Source of the DNA: Phycomyces blakesleeanus NRRL 1555(-)
Taxonomy: Eukaryota; Mucoromycota; Mucoromycetes; Mucorales; Phycomycetaceae
Assembly: GCF_001638985.1 (NCBI RefSeq)
Contig: NW_017265156.1
Span: 620,001 to 684,000, forward strand
Direction: 5' to 3'
DNA length: 64,000 nt
Position 1 is the stretch's first letter, and every line of letters begins with the position of its first letter. Below the pieces are notes generated by a model. That model worked only from the letters and a program-made list of their open reading frames with translations, did no database searches and was not told the origin of the DNA. Below, piece by piece: positions 25,864-37,527 of the stretch. The position numbers and the translations under genes are program-made.

Positions 25864-27045
25864 ATGACCACTCGAGCTGTTACCATTCGTTCAAAGTCAG
25901 GCGCCAACCCTTGCACAAACAATTCCAGCAATATGGCTGTATCATCTGCACCAGCGCTTTCTACACTTCCCTCCAAACCGACTAGCAAGAAGTCTAACAA
26001 ACCAAAGGCATCCCAGCCACGGTCAGCGGGATCTTCGAATGGAAAGAAGCCCAGATCTAACAACAGCAGAAACCAATCGTCGTCTTCCTCTCCGTCATCG
26101 TCATCTATTTCATCTTCTTCTGTTTCTTCTATTTCTATTTCTATTTCTAATGTAAAGGGTGGGGCAGCAAATGGACATCCTATACAAGCACCCCCGCAAA
26201 GAGCGTCAGCGTCAGCGTCAGCCTCAGCCCCAGCCACGCCCCAGCAGCGCCGCACTGTTATGCCTGTGAAGGTGCGCCGGATGGAGCGTCGCAAGGATAT
26301 TGTATCTATGACCGATGCGCTCCAGAGTGCACAGGTGGATTTACTCAGCTCCAGCCCACCCACGTCATCAGCCGAGTCCGAGGACTCTGACGCACAAAAC
26401 AAGCGAAAGTCTCACAACAACAACAACAACAATAAGCGTCAAAATGCCAATCAACATCGTCGCTCACCTCAACAGCCACCTGCCCCATCCGCCTTCCCGC
26501 CTCTTCAGAAGAAGTCTACCGGTCTGCGTTCTCGCCGTCGGTCCAGCAGTGCTGTTGATGTGCGTAGTCAAGTGTATGCCGGTCCTACCTTTAGCAATGC
26601 ACCTGCCCCAAGTGCACTTCCTATTCCTGCCTTCACTTCTCCCGAACCTGCCCGCCACCGTACTGTGTCGCTTAACCTCAATCTCCAACCTAGTGTAGCA
26701 TTACCCTCGTATTCTTCAGTAGTAGTCAGAGAAGAGGATGAAGATGACGAAGAAAACTACTATCATCCTCACCAGCAGCAGCAAAATCATCATCATCATC
26801 ACCAACAACAACAACAACAACAGCAGCAGCAACATCATTCTCAGCATTCTCAGCACAGTATTTTCAGCATGGATCCTTTACCTCATCTCCAGCAACAATC
26901 CATTGAACTCATGAACCTCCTCACACCAACTCTCCCTCGCAATGCCTTCCCGGCCAGACTCAGGACTTCCCATGACTTTAATACCGACCAAATGCTGTCC
27001 GAGATCCAGCGTGGCCTTCGTTCTATGCTCAAGATCGAAGCCTAA
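25864..27045 (+). CDS. PNRC/Edc1-motif protein, probable mRNA decapping activator
   Basis: Single-exon frame of 393 aa. It is almost wholly low-complexity: Ser, Asn, Gln and His runs, a poly-Gln/His block at residues about 300-330, and an acidic EEDEDDEE patch. At residues 238-257 is a conserved linear motif, YAGPTF followed by SNAPAPSALPIPAF. It matches the YAG-x-x-F...P-S-x-LP-x-P motif of vertebrate PNRC1/2 and yeast Edc1-type decapping activators. In those proteins the Pro-rich part binds the Dcp1 EVH1 domain and the YAG part activates Dcp2. The protein would then act in cytoplasmic mRNA decay. An amphipathic C-terminal segment (MLSEIQRGLRSMLKIE) may be a second short binding element. The rest is unalignable. 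The ATG follows a CT-rich leader and an AAG context. Function is inferred from one motif. Confidence 0.7.
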   Translation: MTTRAVTIRSKSGANPCTNNSSNMAVSSAPALSTLPSKPTSKKSNKPKASQPRSAGSSNGKKPRSNNSRNQSSSSSPSSSSISSSSVSSISISISNVKGGAANGHPIQAPPQRASASASASAPATPQQRRTVMPVKVRRMERRKDIVSMTDALQSAQVDLLSSSPPTSSAESEDSDAQNKRKSHNNNNNNKRQNANQHRRSPQQPPAPSAFPPLQKKSTGLRSRRRSSSAVDVRSQVYAGPTFSNAPAPSALPIPAFTSPEPARHRTVSLNLNLQPSVALPSYSSVVVREEDEDDEENYYHPHQQQQNHHHHHQQQQQQQQQQHHSQHSQHSIFSMDPLPHLQQQSIELMNLLTPTLPRNAFPARLRTSHDFNTDQMLSEIQRGLRSMLKIEA

Positions 27046-28973
27046 AACCCAACAAAAGAGTCATCTTTTTTATCATCAAACTTTTGCATCTTGTTTATTC
27101 ACTTTTTTTTTTTCTTTCTTTAAAAAAATCATTCTTCGCATTCGCATTCTACCCTATCTTTTTTTATTTTATTTTTGCTCTTCACAAATCTCTCTCTCCA
27201 GCCATCTTTCTTTCTTTCTTTCTTTCTTATTCAATTCCCCCCCTTTTTTTTATATTTACTTTTCTTTTCTTTCCTTGTTTTACCCCCCCCCCCCCTCCTT
27301 TCTACACAATTTCTCTTCAAATTTCATCAATTATTATTTTTTATCCTTTACCCCCCTTTACCTTTTTTACCTTTTTTTTTTACCTTTCCACTCCAATCTC
27401 TCTCTTGTATATTTACATTACTTTCTACCTTTATTATTTCCCTTTATTCTTTGGCTTGTCTATTTTTTTGTGTTTTTGCAAAGCATTGCGCTTATAGTTC
27501 TTTGTATTATTCTTTTCTTCTTTTATATTCTTTCCTTTTTCTTTCTCTTCTTCTTCTTCTTCTTCTTCTTTGTCGGGTGTGAGAATGGCTTCTTTATTTT
27601 TAAATTTTTTTTCGGTGAATACACAAAGTGTATTATTTTGTTTCTTGTCTCTTTAATCTTTTTTTTTTCTTTTTTTTTCACTTTTTATTTTTATTTTATT
27701 TATTATCGTTTTCTTTAGTTCTGTCGCCAGCGACAAGTCTAAAGCAATCTTTTTTTCTTTTCTTTTTTTTTAAAAAAAATAATAGTAATAATTATAATAA
27801 TAAATAAAAATAAAAATAAAAAGAAAGGGAACCTTTTTAGAATGTGTGTGGTATAATATCAATGGTGTAATTTTGATTGTTGTGGGTAAAAATATATATA
27901 TATATATATAAAATATAAAATAGAAAGAAAAACATTACATTAGATTACATTACATTACATTAGATTACATTATTTGTCTTCCAAATTAAGATTAACATAC
28001 ATTCCAAATTCAGAATCATATACTTTTTTCCTTTATAACAAAATGTATCAATAAAAATTGAATTAAATGCTGTGTAAAATTTGAACATTAAAGATGAATT
28101 GCTCAATTCAATTCAATTGAAGCTTGTAAGATACTATAGAGTCATTCCTCAATTCTTAGTGTAAACTAATCAATGTTAGTAACAAAATGGGTCAAGTTAA
28201 TTATTTATTTATTTTTATAGAAAGTGTGTTATTCTATTCTTTATTCAATAATCAGCCCATTGTGGAGTTTATCTTTTGTATATCTAAACTAAACTAAAAT
28301 TCTAATCCAATAGTATCCTCTTGTCCAATCAATCAATTACCTATTCCTTTCTTATTTAAGGATATCTTCCAAACCTCATTGTTGCTCACCATCGCATGTG
28401 TTGTGCCACCTAGCAAGTCTCGTGCCACACCAATTCAATCTTATATATATATATTACATCTATTCACTCATCCCTCACTCACTCACTCACAAATAATTAT
28501 AATTATAATTATAATGGCAATAGCAATAACAATTTAGAAAAGCCAATGATAATTGAAATTAGACTGCGGTGGAACGCAAAACCAAAACCTAAAAAGAAAG
28601 GTAAATCACATTACTTTTTTTTTGGTATTTTATAAATAGACAGACCTACTGTTTGAAATTTGAAATAAAATAGAACAAAGGGTAACATTTTCTTTGTACT
28701 TGTTATGTCAATAGTTTGACACTTGTGTCATGAAAACAATACCAATTATTTAAAAGCGATATGTTCTTTATGATTTATAATAAAAATGATCGTTAAATGA
28801 AAGATATATATATAAAAAAAAAGTTGAAAAAAAAATGAAAGGCGCAACAGTCACACCGGGCAAAGAAGGGCGCCGGTATGGGGGACAAGGTTCCGGCAAA
28901 CAAGTCCTTGGCCGACTGAACTTATTATGGATCAGATAGGGGCATACCATTCGTTCCTCCTCTTTTCGTAACC
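27046..28973. other. intergenic, strongly pyrimidine-rich at first
   Basis: About 700 bp after the PNRC-motif gene is almost pure T/C on the plus strand, including a C13 run near 27282-27294. A T10A8 junction lies near 27762-27779. AT-rich DNA follows, with an ACATTAGATT repeat near 27935-27972. The last 150 bp before S3 is more GC-rich. No gene is recognised. Confidence 0.5.
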
Positions 28974-30312
28974 ATGGCAGCCCAAATCTCCAAGAAGAGA
29001 AAGGTAAGCATTGTGCGAAAGAGCATAATATAATGAAGCAGAAGATTGGATGCAAAAACGATATCCATCACCTCGGATGGATCATCCAACAAATACCATC
29101 GAAATCCACAATATGTATATATATATATATATATGCATATATTATATCTTCATACCCTCCTACCTCGATATTACATATTCTCGATTCTATACATAAAACC
29201 CCTTCCTTCCTTCCTTCCTTCCTTCAAGCACAGAAACCAACAAACCTACAGACATACAGAAAACGAAACAAGATTACCAAGACTTACCATTTTTTTTCTT
29301 AAATTCTATATATACACATCAAAATCACACTCATCAACATCATCGTCATCATCTATAATCAAATCAACGAAAAAAAAAACATTCTACTCTTTACTTGTGG
29401 CATTACCAATATTATAGTTCGTAAGTAAACATAATGACTTTACATCTAATCGCAAAATGCAAAATGCAAAAAAAAACTCATCAATTATACAATTTCTATA
29501 CAAATTGTATTATTAGGTCGCTGACGGTGTCTTCTATGCTGAACTCAACGAGTACTTCACCCGTGAATTGGCTGAGGATGGCTATGCCGGTGTTGAGGTC
29601 CGTGTCACCCCCGCCCGCACTGAGTAAGTTCTTTTCTTTCTTTCTTGGAATGAGTGATATATATATATATATATGTATAAAAGAAGAGAGATGCTGATTG
29701 CTGATTAATTATTGTAGGATCATCATCCGTGCTACTCACACCCAGAACGTTCTCGGTGAGAAGGGTCGCCGCATCCGTGAATTGACCTTCCTCGTCCAGA
29801 AGCGTTTCAAGTTCGCCGAGAACGCCGTCGAGCTCTACGCCGAGCGTGTCCAGAACCGTGGTCTCTGCGCCATTGCCCAGTGCGAGTCTGTCAAGTACAA
29901 GCTCCTCAACGGTCTTGCTGTCCGTCGTGCCTGTTACGGTGTCGTCCGCTTCGTCATGGAGTCCGGCGCCAAGGGTTGCGAGGTTGTCGTCTCTGGCAAG
30001 CTCCGTGCTGCCCGTGCCAAGGCCATGAAGTTCAGCGATGGTTTCATGATCCACTCTGGTCAGCCCGCCCGCGACTTCATTACCACTGCCGTCCGTCACG
30101 TCATGTTGCGTCAGGGTGTCCTCGGTATCAAGGTCAAGATCATGTTGGATAGCGACCCCACCGGCCGCAACGGTCCCAAGAACACTCTTCCCGATATCGT
30201 CACCATCCTTGAGCCCAAGGAGGAGAGAGATGTCGAAGAGCCCATGGCTCAGGATTTCTCCCCTGCCCCCGCCGCTCCTGCTGTTGAGGCTCCCGCTGTC
30301 GAGGCCAACTAA
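28974..30312 (+). CDS. RPS3: 40S ribosomal protein S3 (uS3)
   Basis: Exons 28974-29003, 29418-29420, 29517-29623 and 29718-30312 give 244 aa, the usual S3 length. The KH domain (about residues 20-90) contains [13 protein letters not shown], and the C-terminal domain contains [14 protein letters not shown] and [11 protein letters not shown]3 lines the mRNA entry channel of the small subunit. Exon 1 encodes [10 protein letters not shown] and exon 3 starts [10 protein letters not shown]. The near-universal Phe of KKRKFVADG is supplied only if the 3-nt TTC at 29418-29420, which has TATAG before it and GTAAGT after it, is an exon. Codon use is distinctly GC3-rich and highly biased, as expected for a highly expressed gene. 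The C-terminal tail ([15 protein letters not shown]) is lineage-variable. It converges with MSH3. Confidence 0.97.
29418..29420 (+). other. putative 3-nt microexon (TTC, Phe) of RPS3
   Basis: The sequence reads ...CAATATTATAG / TTC / GTAAGTAAAC, that is an acceptor, one Phe codon and a strong donor, with phase 0 on both sides. It exactly restores the conserved Phe between KKRK and VADG that is otherwise missing. Flanking introns would be 414 and 96 nt. Only transcript data can prove it. Confidence 0.75.
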
Positions 30313-30559
30313 TTAATTAAAAAATTAAAAATAAAAAATTAAAAATTTAAAAAAAAATGAAATTTTTAATATTTTTTTTTTATAATTTTTTTAAAATAAA
30401 TGTATATACATTTAAACTTTTATATTTGACTTTTTTTTTTTGGGAAGTTTTTATTCCCATAGCAACCATATTTGCTTATTGTATGTATGTATATATATAT
30501 GTATGTATGTATGGGGTTTTAGTTGTTAAAGTTTATTAGTAATATTATTTCCTTTTACT

Positions 30560-33500
30560 CTAGTTAAGCGAACGAACAAGCTGTTTAAGTTTGTTGATAT
30601 CCTTTACTGTACTCTCATCAAACAGTTGCTTTAAAGAGGTCGATCTAGGTGGCATTTGTGTACGATTTGCTATAGATTTGGAACCAATTGCGGCTTCCAT
30701 CTCTTCTGATTTGATCTTTGCCTTTGCCAAGATCTTTTTTGGCAAACCAGCAATTCTTGCAACATTCAGGCTACAAGAAATAAAATAAGAAAAAGTTATA
30801 GTTACAATGAGAACCTTCTTTATGTGTGTGTATATGATTTCTAGCCCTTTATTTTCTTTCTTCTTGTTGTTGTTGGATTTACAACTTTGTATCAAAATAA
30901 TACCGTAATTTCTTACCCATAACTCTTTAGGGAAATACCTGGAACCATTTTGTACAAGAATATAACGCTAGGGATATCTAGGATATGAATAAATAACAAA
31001 ATACATATATAAATAATTGTGTATGTTTATGTGCTTTAATATATCATCTCCCTCTTTATTGCTCACCATTCACATCTTCCTCGATAAAACTCATGTGTCC
31101 TGTGGTGGTCGATTCAGGATACTCTTTAGCCAAACCACCCAAGGAAGGATAATGGGTGACAAACAAAGTAATCGATTGGATCTAAATCAACACAATAGCA
31201 ACATCGATCGGTTCATCCCGTTCCCCCCTTTGGTAGTCAATACACAAAATAGTACTAATAATGGACCTTCTCCTTTTAACATCATTTCTCTTTGTCTTCC
31301 CTAAACTCTTTTCCCCTCTTTTTAATTAGTCCAAACCTTTGTAATAAAACGATGCAGGACAGCATAGGCAATAGCCATACCATCGTGCGTACTTGTTCCG
31401 CGTCCTAATTCATCTAAAATCACTAGGGATCGTGGTGTTGCTTGCTTCATAATATCTGATGTCTCGTGTAGCTCGACCATAAACGTACTTTCACCTGAAA
31501 GTGCATTATCCATTGCACCCATTCTATAATAACAATAAAAAAATAAATAAAGACACCTGCAAGAAACATACGCCGACAAAACTTTACCTCGTGTACACAG
31601 CGTCCAGAATACCCAGCTCGGCAGATTCAGCTGGGACATATGAGCCAATCTGGCCCATGATGGAAATCAAAGCAACCTGTCTAATGTAAGAGCTCTTGCC
31701 TATGAATAAAGATAGCAAGCAAGCAAATAGGTATTATGTATTCATCTTTTTCTTTTCTTTTTCTTTTTTTTTTACCTCCCATATTAGGACCAGTCAAGAT
31801 CATGGTTCGATACTCATCCGTCTACACAAATACATAAAATGAATAAGCAGAAAATAAAAATAAAAATATCAGTATTATATCCTCCTCATCCCACACAAAT
31901 TTCATTAACCCTTTATCCTTTTACCCTTCTTTCAACCTCCTTTCCTTACAATATGTTTGTGTAGTAACTTACATCAAAGTTAATATCATTTGGAATATAG
32001 TCTGTGGTTGTAAACTGTTCGACCATTGGGTGCCTTCCATTTTTCACTTTGATCTGAACATGGTCCGAAAATACAGGCCTCACATAGTCTGGTCGCAATG
32101 CAGTATCGGCAAGAGACAACAGACAATCTAGCTCAGCCAAACTCTGAACTACGTCTCGGAATACTTCGTATCGATCAGACACAGTCCTAAAAATAAATAA
32201 ATAAATAAAACGTATATATATATATATATATATTAGTACGGAATTATATGTAGGCATAATTATTGTTCCATTTATAATAATAATAATAATAAAATACACT
32301 TTACGTTACGTTACCTTAAGAAATCTTGATATGCATTTTCAGCAGCAATATCAAGTAAAGCTCTGCTCAGTTCTAATTCCTTTAGCTTTTCACTAACAAA
32401 TCTAGTGTGGAATCGAGAAACAGCCTTTGTGGCGCTCATCTTGACCCACTCAATAGGAACCTTGCTAGCCATACTGTTCTTGACTTCTAATAGATACTGT
32501 TTTCATTTTAATAACAATAACAATAACCATAATAATAATAATAATGGTAATATAATAGTTGGATTTATTCTTTTGGTTGTTATTTACCTCTATTCCAGAC
32601 ACATCTACAAACCTCAAGGTTGGAATATTGACATCAACCTTGATTTGTTCCAGATATTCTTCCAATTGGGATCTAACTCTTGCTATATTCTAAAGATACA
32701 AACAATTTCAGCTTAACTTTGAGCTGTATAACATATGCGCGTATGTGTGTGTCTGTACTGAAACCACAAACCTGTTTGTGCATGGGTATGTCAGGCCATT
32801 GGTTCTCAGATATAAACAAATTATGCTTGCAATTCTTTTCACCAATCGCATTTTGATTCAAGCAATCCTTAAAGTCTTGTGCATGCCGAGCTGTTGGTAA
32901 AGTATCAATGATTTTTGTCAGTATTCTAGAATTGAACCTAAATTTTCGCGGATCTAGAGCACCCGAAATTTTAACTAATGCTTCCAAGGTTCCCAACAGT
33001 TCTTTCGGAGAAGACTATATACATTTTTTTTTGGTTTGTGTTGTGTTGTGTTGTTTGAAAGCATTAAAGGCAAAAAGATGTTATATATATATATATACAT
33101 AATTTTCAATCAATAGATACAGAATAAAAATAGCAATTAGTCAAATAGTAGAATAAAATAATAAAATAGTAAAAAAAAAAAAGGAGTTAGAGTAGAGTTT
33201 AAGGATAACTTACACGTCCATACTGAATACGACAAAGATCTCTCTCAATGTCAGGTAAATGTTTCAAAAAATTCAATATATCTTTTTTGAGATAATCGTC
33301 CGCCTCAACTAGTTCCTCAAGAGCATCTGTACGTATCTTTAGTTGACTAAAAAAAATATAAGCAAAGTAATGCAATACAATGTTGGTCAGACATGCATGC
33401 AAAATTATATATATATATATATATAAAATGACTAGTTGAAGGCAAAAGCATTGTCTCATATCGCCTTCCTCTTTCACCTCCCCCAATATATATATATACT

Positions 33501-35748
33501 CACTCAACGTTAATCAAGGGTCTTCCGACCCATTTCTTTAATAGTCGTTTTCCAAAAGGAGAAACGGTCTTGTCAAGGATGCTCAATAGAGACCCCTTAT
33601 ATGAATTATCTATCGAGTTACGATAGATCTCTAGGTTGGTCATCGTATTTCCGTTCAGAAGCATGTGGCCGCGCGCCGAAAAGTTTATAAAATACTTGGT
33701 TAGCTTGATTGAATGATCCAGGCGAAATTGTCTCAAGTATTGAGCTGTTGCAGCCAACGCCTTGCTACAAACAAAGAAAACCCGATAAGCTGATATTAGT
33801 TTTTTTTTGGTACTAAAACAACAGGTTTACATACACATATAGTTATAAAGTAATGCACACTTACATTGCAATGTAAGGTAATTCCACAATATCTGAATAG
33901 AAGAAACCTGTCAGAGAATGTTAAGGCGTAGATCCCAATATATATATATTATGCTCTCAAAACTAACCACTTTTCCCACTCTCTGAGTTATCCTGATTGC
34001 CATGGGCATAAAATTCAGTAAGAAATGACAAGGCAGTGTTGTAATCTGTAGATATCGTTTCATTTTCTGGGATTCTCTCTATACGGGCGCGCTCTTTTGG
34101 GGAAGTTGTCCTATCATAGGATTTAATCACAACAAATAACGGATAAAATTAAGACTTTTATTTTAGTTTTAGTAAACACTTACTTTGGGGATGTAACCAT
34201 GCCAATAATCTTCTCTGTCGGTTTGCTTAGTTTGAAAGGTAGTAAGAGTTCACAGGGTTCGATGTGCAACATGCGAGTCTCTAGTTCACTTCGCATAAAC
34301 CCATCTTCAAACACGTCGTAAATAACATCGCCTGTGGCAGGATTAACAGCCTAAGATAGCCAATCATCCAATTATGGATAAGTTCAATTAGTTAGTTTTC
34401 TTTTTTTTTTTTAAAAAAAAAATTAAAGTAAGAAAATAATACTTGCCACAATAGCCATTGTTACAAGTTCAGACGTCTTATTTTTGCCACGATTTTCTTC
34501 TATAATTGTCATCAGATAATTTGAATGTGATGGACCAGACCCATTCTCATCCTGATCCACACCAAAGCCATCAAAAAATGTGCTTTTGGTGTAGAGCTGC
34601 TTCAACTCGCGTTGAAAGGGTGCAGACTTATTTGGACCTGCTGATTTTAATGCGGCTGTTTCTGTCTGGCAAACGACCCCAACTTTGTAACCTGCATCCA
34701 CAAGTCTACAGAAGATATACATATATATATATATAATAAGGATAATAAGTAAAATGGAATTACATAATATTGTATTATATTAAATACTGCTCTAGAGCTG
34801 TTAGTACCGATGCAAATGTACTTGGAGTCGATGGACAGGAATAGATGCCACAGTAAAATTATGATCAACCCAATGTGCAATACGCAACGTACGAGATGCA
34901 ATCTTTAAGACATAAAGAGAGATAATATACATATAGAAATATGTACATTAGACATACAATATATATATATATATATGGCACACTACATCTAAAACGAGAA
35001 TAACTTTATATATATAGATTTTATTTTTTACCACAGCATCTTCACCAAAAAATCTGTACTTGTACCCGACTTCGACGGCAAGTAGAACACCAGGATATTC
35101 TTCCTTTAGCTTTACTACTTGAGATTCAAGAGGTGTGTATTTAATAGAATCGTCTGTCTTTTTAAGGCTCAAAATCTTGTTCGATTGCTTCAAAACCGGC
35201 TTAACATCGGCAACGTTTGTGTGGTCTGACATCTCTACGTCGCTGCTACTTTCGTTGTCAGCCATAGAATGCTGCAGTAGCCTTTCTTCTTTTTTCGTAT
35301 TCGTATTCGATCTTTTACTACTTATTTGCTGCCTTGGCTCTTCTTGGTCTATCTGGTTTTGCTTTCGTTTTGTTCCTTTTGTGCGATTGATCTTTATGTC
35401 GCCAAAACTTGACACAAATTGATCGTGATTCTTTTGATTTTCTGCACTGGGCAACATTGAAGATTTGCTCAAAGCAGAAGGACTCTGAGATCCTGTTGGC
35501 TGGATCTGATCATTGACCGATTTAGAGTGTGCTAGAGTAGGAGTTGTAGGATTCAAAGTTGTTGATTCTAAAATGTAATGAATGCAGTCTTTATACCGGA
35601 TCATACATGTAGCTTTTACAGCATTTCTAATTTTGCAGCTGGTTTGCTAAGGCTATTTGTATAATTTTATACCTGGTGTATTATTTTTGGGTTCTTGAGG
35701 GACCCTCTTAAAGAAGGTCCCAAGCTTCATTTGTTGCTTTTGACTCAT
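30560..35748 (-). CDS. MSH3: DNA mismatch repair protein MSH3
   Basis: About 18 exons from the ATG at 35748 to the TAG at 30560. Eukaryotic MutS-beta subunit; with MSH2 it recognises insertion/deletion loops in the nucleus. The N-terminus has a PCNA-interacting box, QMKLGTFF (residues 6-13), then a disordered basic/acidic linker. The MutS I domain ([24 protein letters not shown]) is of MSH3 type; the MSH6 FYE signature is absent. MutS II-IV follow ([11 protein letters not shown], then [10 protein letters not shown]). The ATPase domain has Walker A GPNMGGKSS, split by an intron near 31780-31700, then [10 protein letters not shown], Walker [17 protein letters not shown] and the THYPSL motif. 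The C-terminal helices end QLVRSLN. The intron at 34446-34445 appears to use a GC donor. Several introns carry (AT)n microsatellites. The protein looks intact, and a Tc1-like element lies 170 bp upstream of the start. Confidence 0.95.
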
Positions 35749-35917
35749 GTTGGCATGTGTTAATGAAGTATTGACAGCTAAAGTGAATAAGTTTAGTACG
35801 CACCGTACAAACAGTCACTTTATGCTTTGACTTGAAAGTACATACTCAATTATCAAAGTATAAAGTGTTTTCCTTTTCGTATCTAAATAATGTATAATTG
35901 CGACTTGAATAAAAGTA

Positions 35918-37264
35918 CAGACTTTTGACAGAATATTTGGTCGTTTTTAACCCCCCACCAAGACTCTTCAACTTATATTTTACCATTAAATTTATGATAA
36001 AAGATAGTAAAGTTCTATAAATCTCTGATACTCTCACAGATAACTGTATAAGGTATGATAGATAAACTGAGAAAAAATTGAAAAGGCTTTAATAAGAGAT
36101 TGGTCTAAATTTACGCATCTTAAGTTCAGATAGACGATTTTGCATATTAAGGCAAAACGTCATACAAGTCTCTGCGCTTATTGCTTTCCATGTTTATTGC
36201 AAAGCATTTTCCAATTGTCGCAGTGTGGTAGGCTGAGGTCGTCTTGCGCGGATTTTTTTTTTATCAAGAAGACCCCAGATATTTTCAATTGGACTTAAGT
36301 CCGGACTGTTAGGAGGCCACTCCAAAATCTTCAATCCAAGGTCTTTCTTGAACCTTTCTGCTAAAGTAGCCTTATGATAACGCGCGTTATCTTCTTGATA
36401 AAGGTAGTCTCCCTTTTCTACATTACGAAGACTTTGGTAGAAGGGCACGAATTACTTCTCCAGAACCTCATTGTACAATGGGGCATTCACGTTACCCTTA
36501 AGCATAACCAGTGGCCCGACTCATCCAGACCAAATAGATCCCCAAAGCGATACAGAACCTCCATTTTCTGGAACCTTTGGAGTCAAGCAGTCTGAATGAT
36601 ATTTATCTCCTGGTTCTCGCCATACATGACTACGACCATTTTTCTTGAAAAGGGTAAATGTTGCCTCATATGTCCAAATGACAGTATCCCACTGTTTTTT
36701 CCAACCTTTTATTTTTCTATACCAAGCGTGACGTTTGGCAATGTGCTCCTTAGTTAGAAGAGGCTTTGACTTAGTTACACGGTAGGCTAGATTCATCTTG
36801 TGCAATGTTCAGCTGATGGATTTTGTACTAACTTTTTTCCAGTCTTTTCCTTAATTAAGTCTGTTCTCCCAACCAAGTTTTGATGGCGATCCCGTTTGAC
36901 ATCCAAAAAGATATGTCTTTTATCTCTAGCAGTTAATTTAAAAGGTCATCCTGTTGTCTTCTTATTAGTAGCAGATCCGGTTTCCTTGTATTTTTTTATG
37001 ATATGCGTGGCAGTAGTTCTTGATATTCCCTTTTTCCCCACAGTCAGAAATCCTTATGCCATCTTCATGAAGTCCAATTAAGATCCCTTTTTAAACTTCT
37101 GCAAGCCTTTCGAAATGACTTGTGAGTTTTACTGCCTCGTTGTCTAGGCATTATATTAAAAGGTTTTTATTGAATTTAGCAGATTGAGTAAAGTGAAGTG
37201 TAAGGGTGTCTTATGAAATAAATAACGGAAATATAAAATGACCGAATTTTCTGTTCCGCGACTG
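35918..37264 (-). mobile_element. Tc1-like DNA transposon, degenerate
   Basis: The element is about 1.35 kb. Imperfect terminal inverted repeats of about 30 bp lie at 35918-35948 and 37234-37264, with about 22 of 31 positions matching. Outer ends are CAG... and ...CTG, and both are flanked by TA (35916-35917 and 37265-37266), the Tc1/mariner target. The interior holds a broken transposase on the minus strand. It inserted between MSH3 and the lactate permease, within the probable MSH3 promoter region. Confidence 0.85.
36194..37151 (-). pseudogene. Tc1-like transposase, inactivated
   Basis: A DD34E transposase reading from about 37151 to 36194, broken by stops and frameshifts. Recognisable parts are VIWTYEATFTLF at the first catalytic position, DNARYHKA at the second and SPDLSPIENIWG at the third. 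The first catalytic Asp is replaced by Tyr (WTYE instead of W-S/T-DE). In-frame TGA and TAA lie between the first two blocks (about 36520-36450). The N-terminal DNA-binding part is barely readable, with early stops after the Met. It cannot encode an active enzyme. It is a different fragment from the intact HTH-only gene at 14788. Confidence 0.88.
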
Positions 37265-37527
37265 TATATTATCTTTATTATTTTTTGTCTTTCTTCTAAT
37301 GAGTACAGATGATTATATATATATATTTGCTATACGAAGAAGACTTGCAATATTTTACAGAATTATATTAGTTATTAGTATCGTCTTAATTGATACCATA
37401 TATTTCTTTGACAGTATTAACTCAATTATTAATTTATTGATTGATTTTACACGACTAATTTTATAGCTTAAAAAAACAAGAAGAAAAAGATGGTTACTCT
37501 ACACTAGTATAACATTACAGGGTTTTA

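Noticed and set aside
26942..27718. Long Phe/Leu/Ser-rich plus-strand frame after the PNRC-motif gene
   Set aside because: A frame through pure T/C DNA with no Met in good context; translation is low-complexity only.
28840..28960. More GC-rich patch looked at as a possible tRNA or small RNA
   Set aside because: No cloverleaf or B-box (GGTTCGANTCC) could be found; it is probably the S3 promoter/leader.
29605..30099. 164-codon minus-strand frame within S3
   Set aside because: Antisense shadow produced by the strong codon bias of the ribosomal gene.
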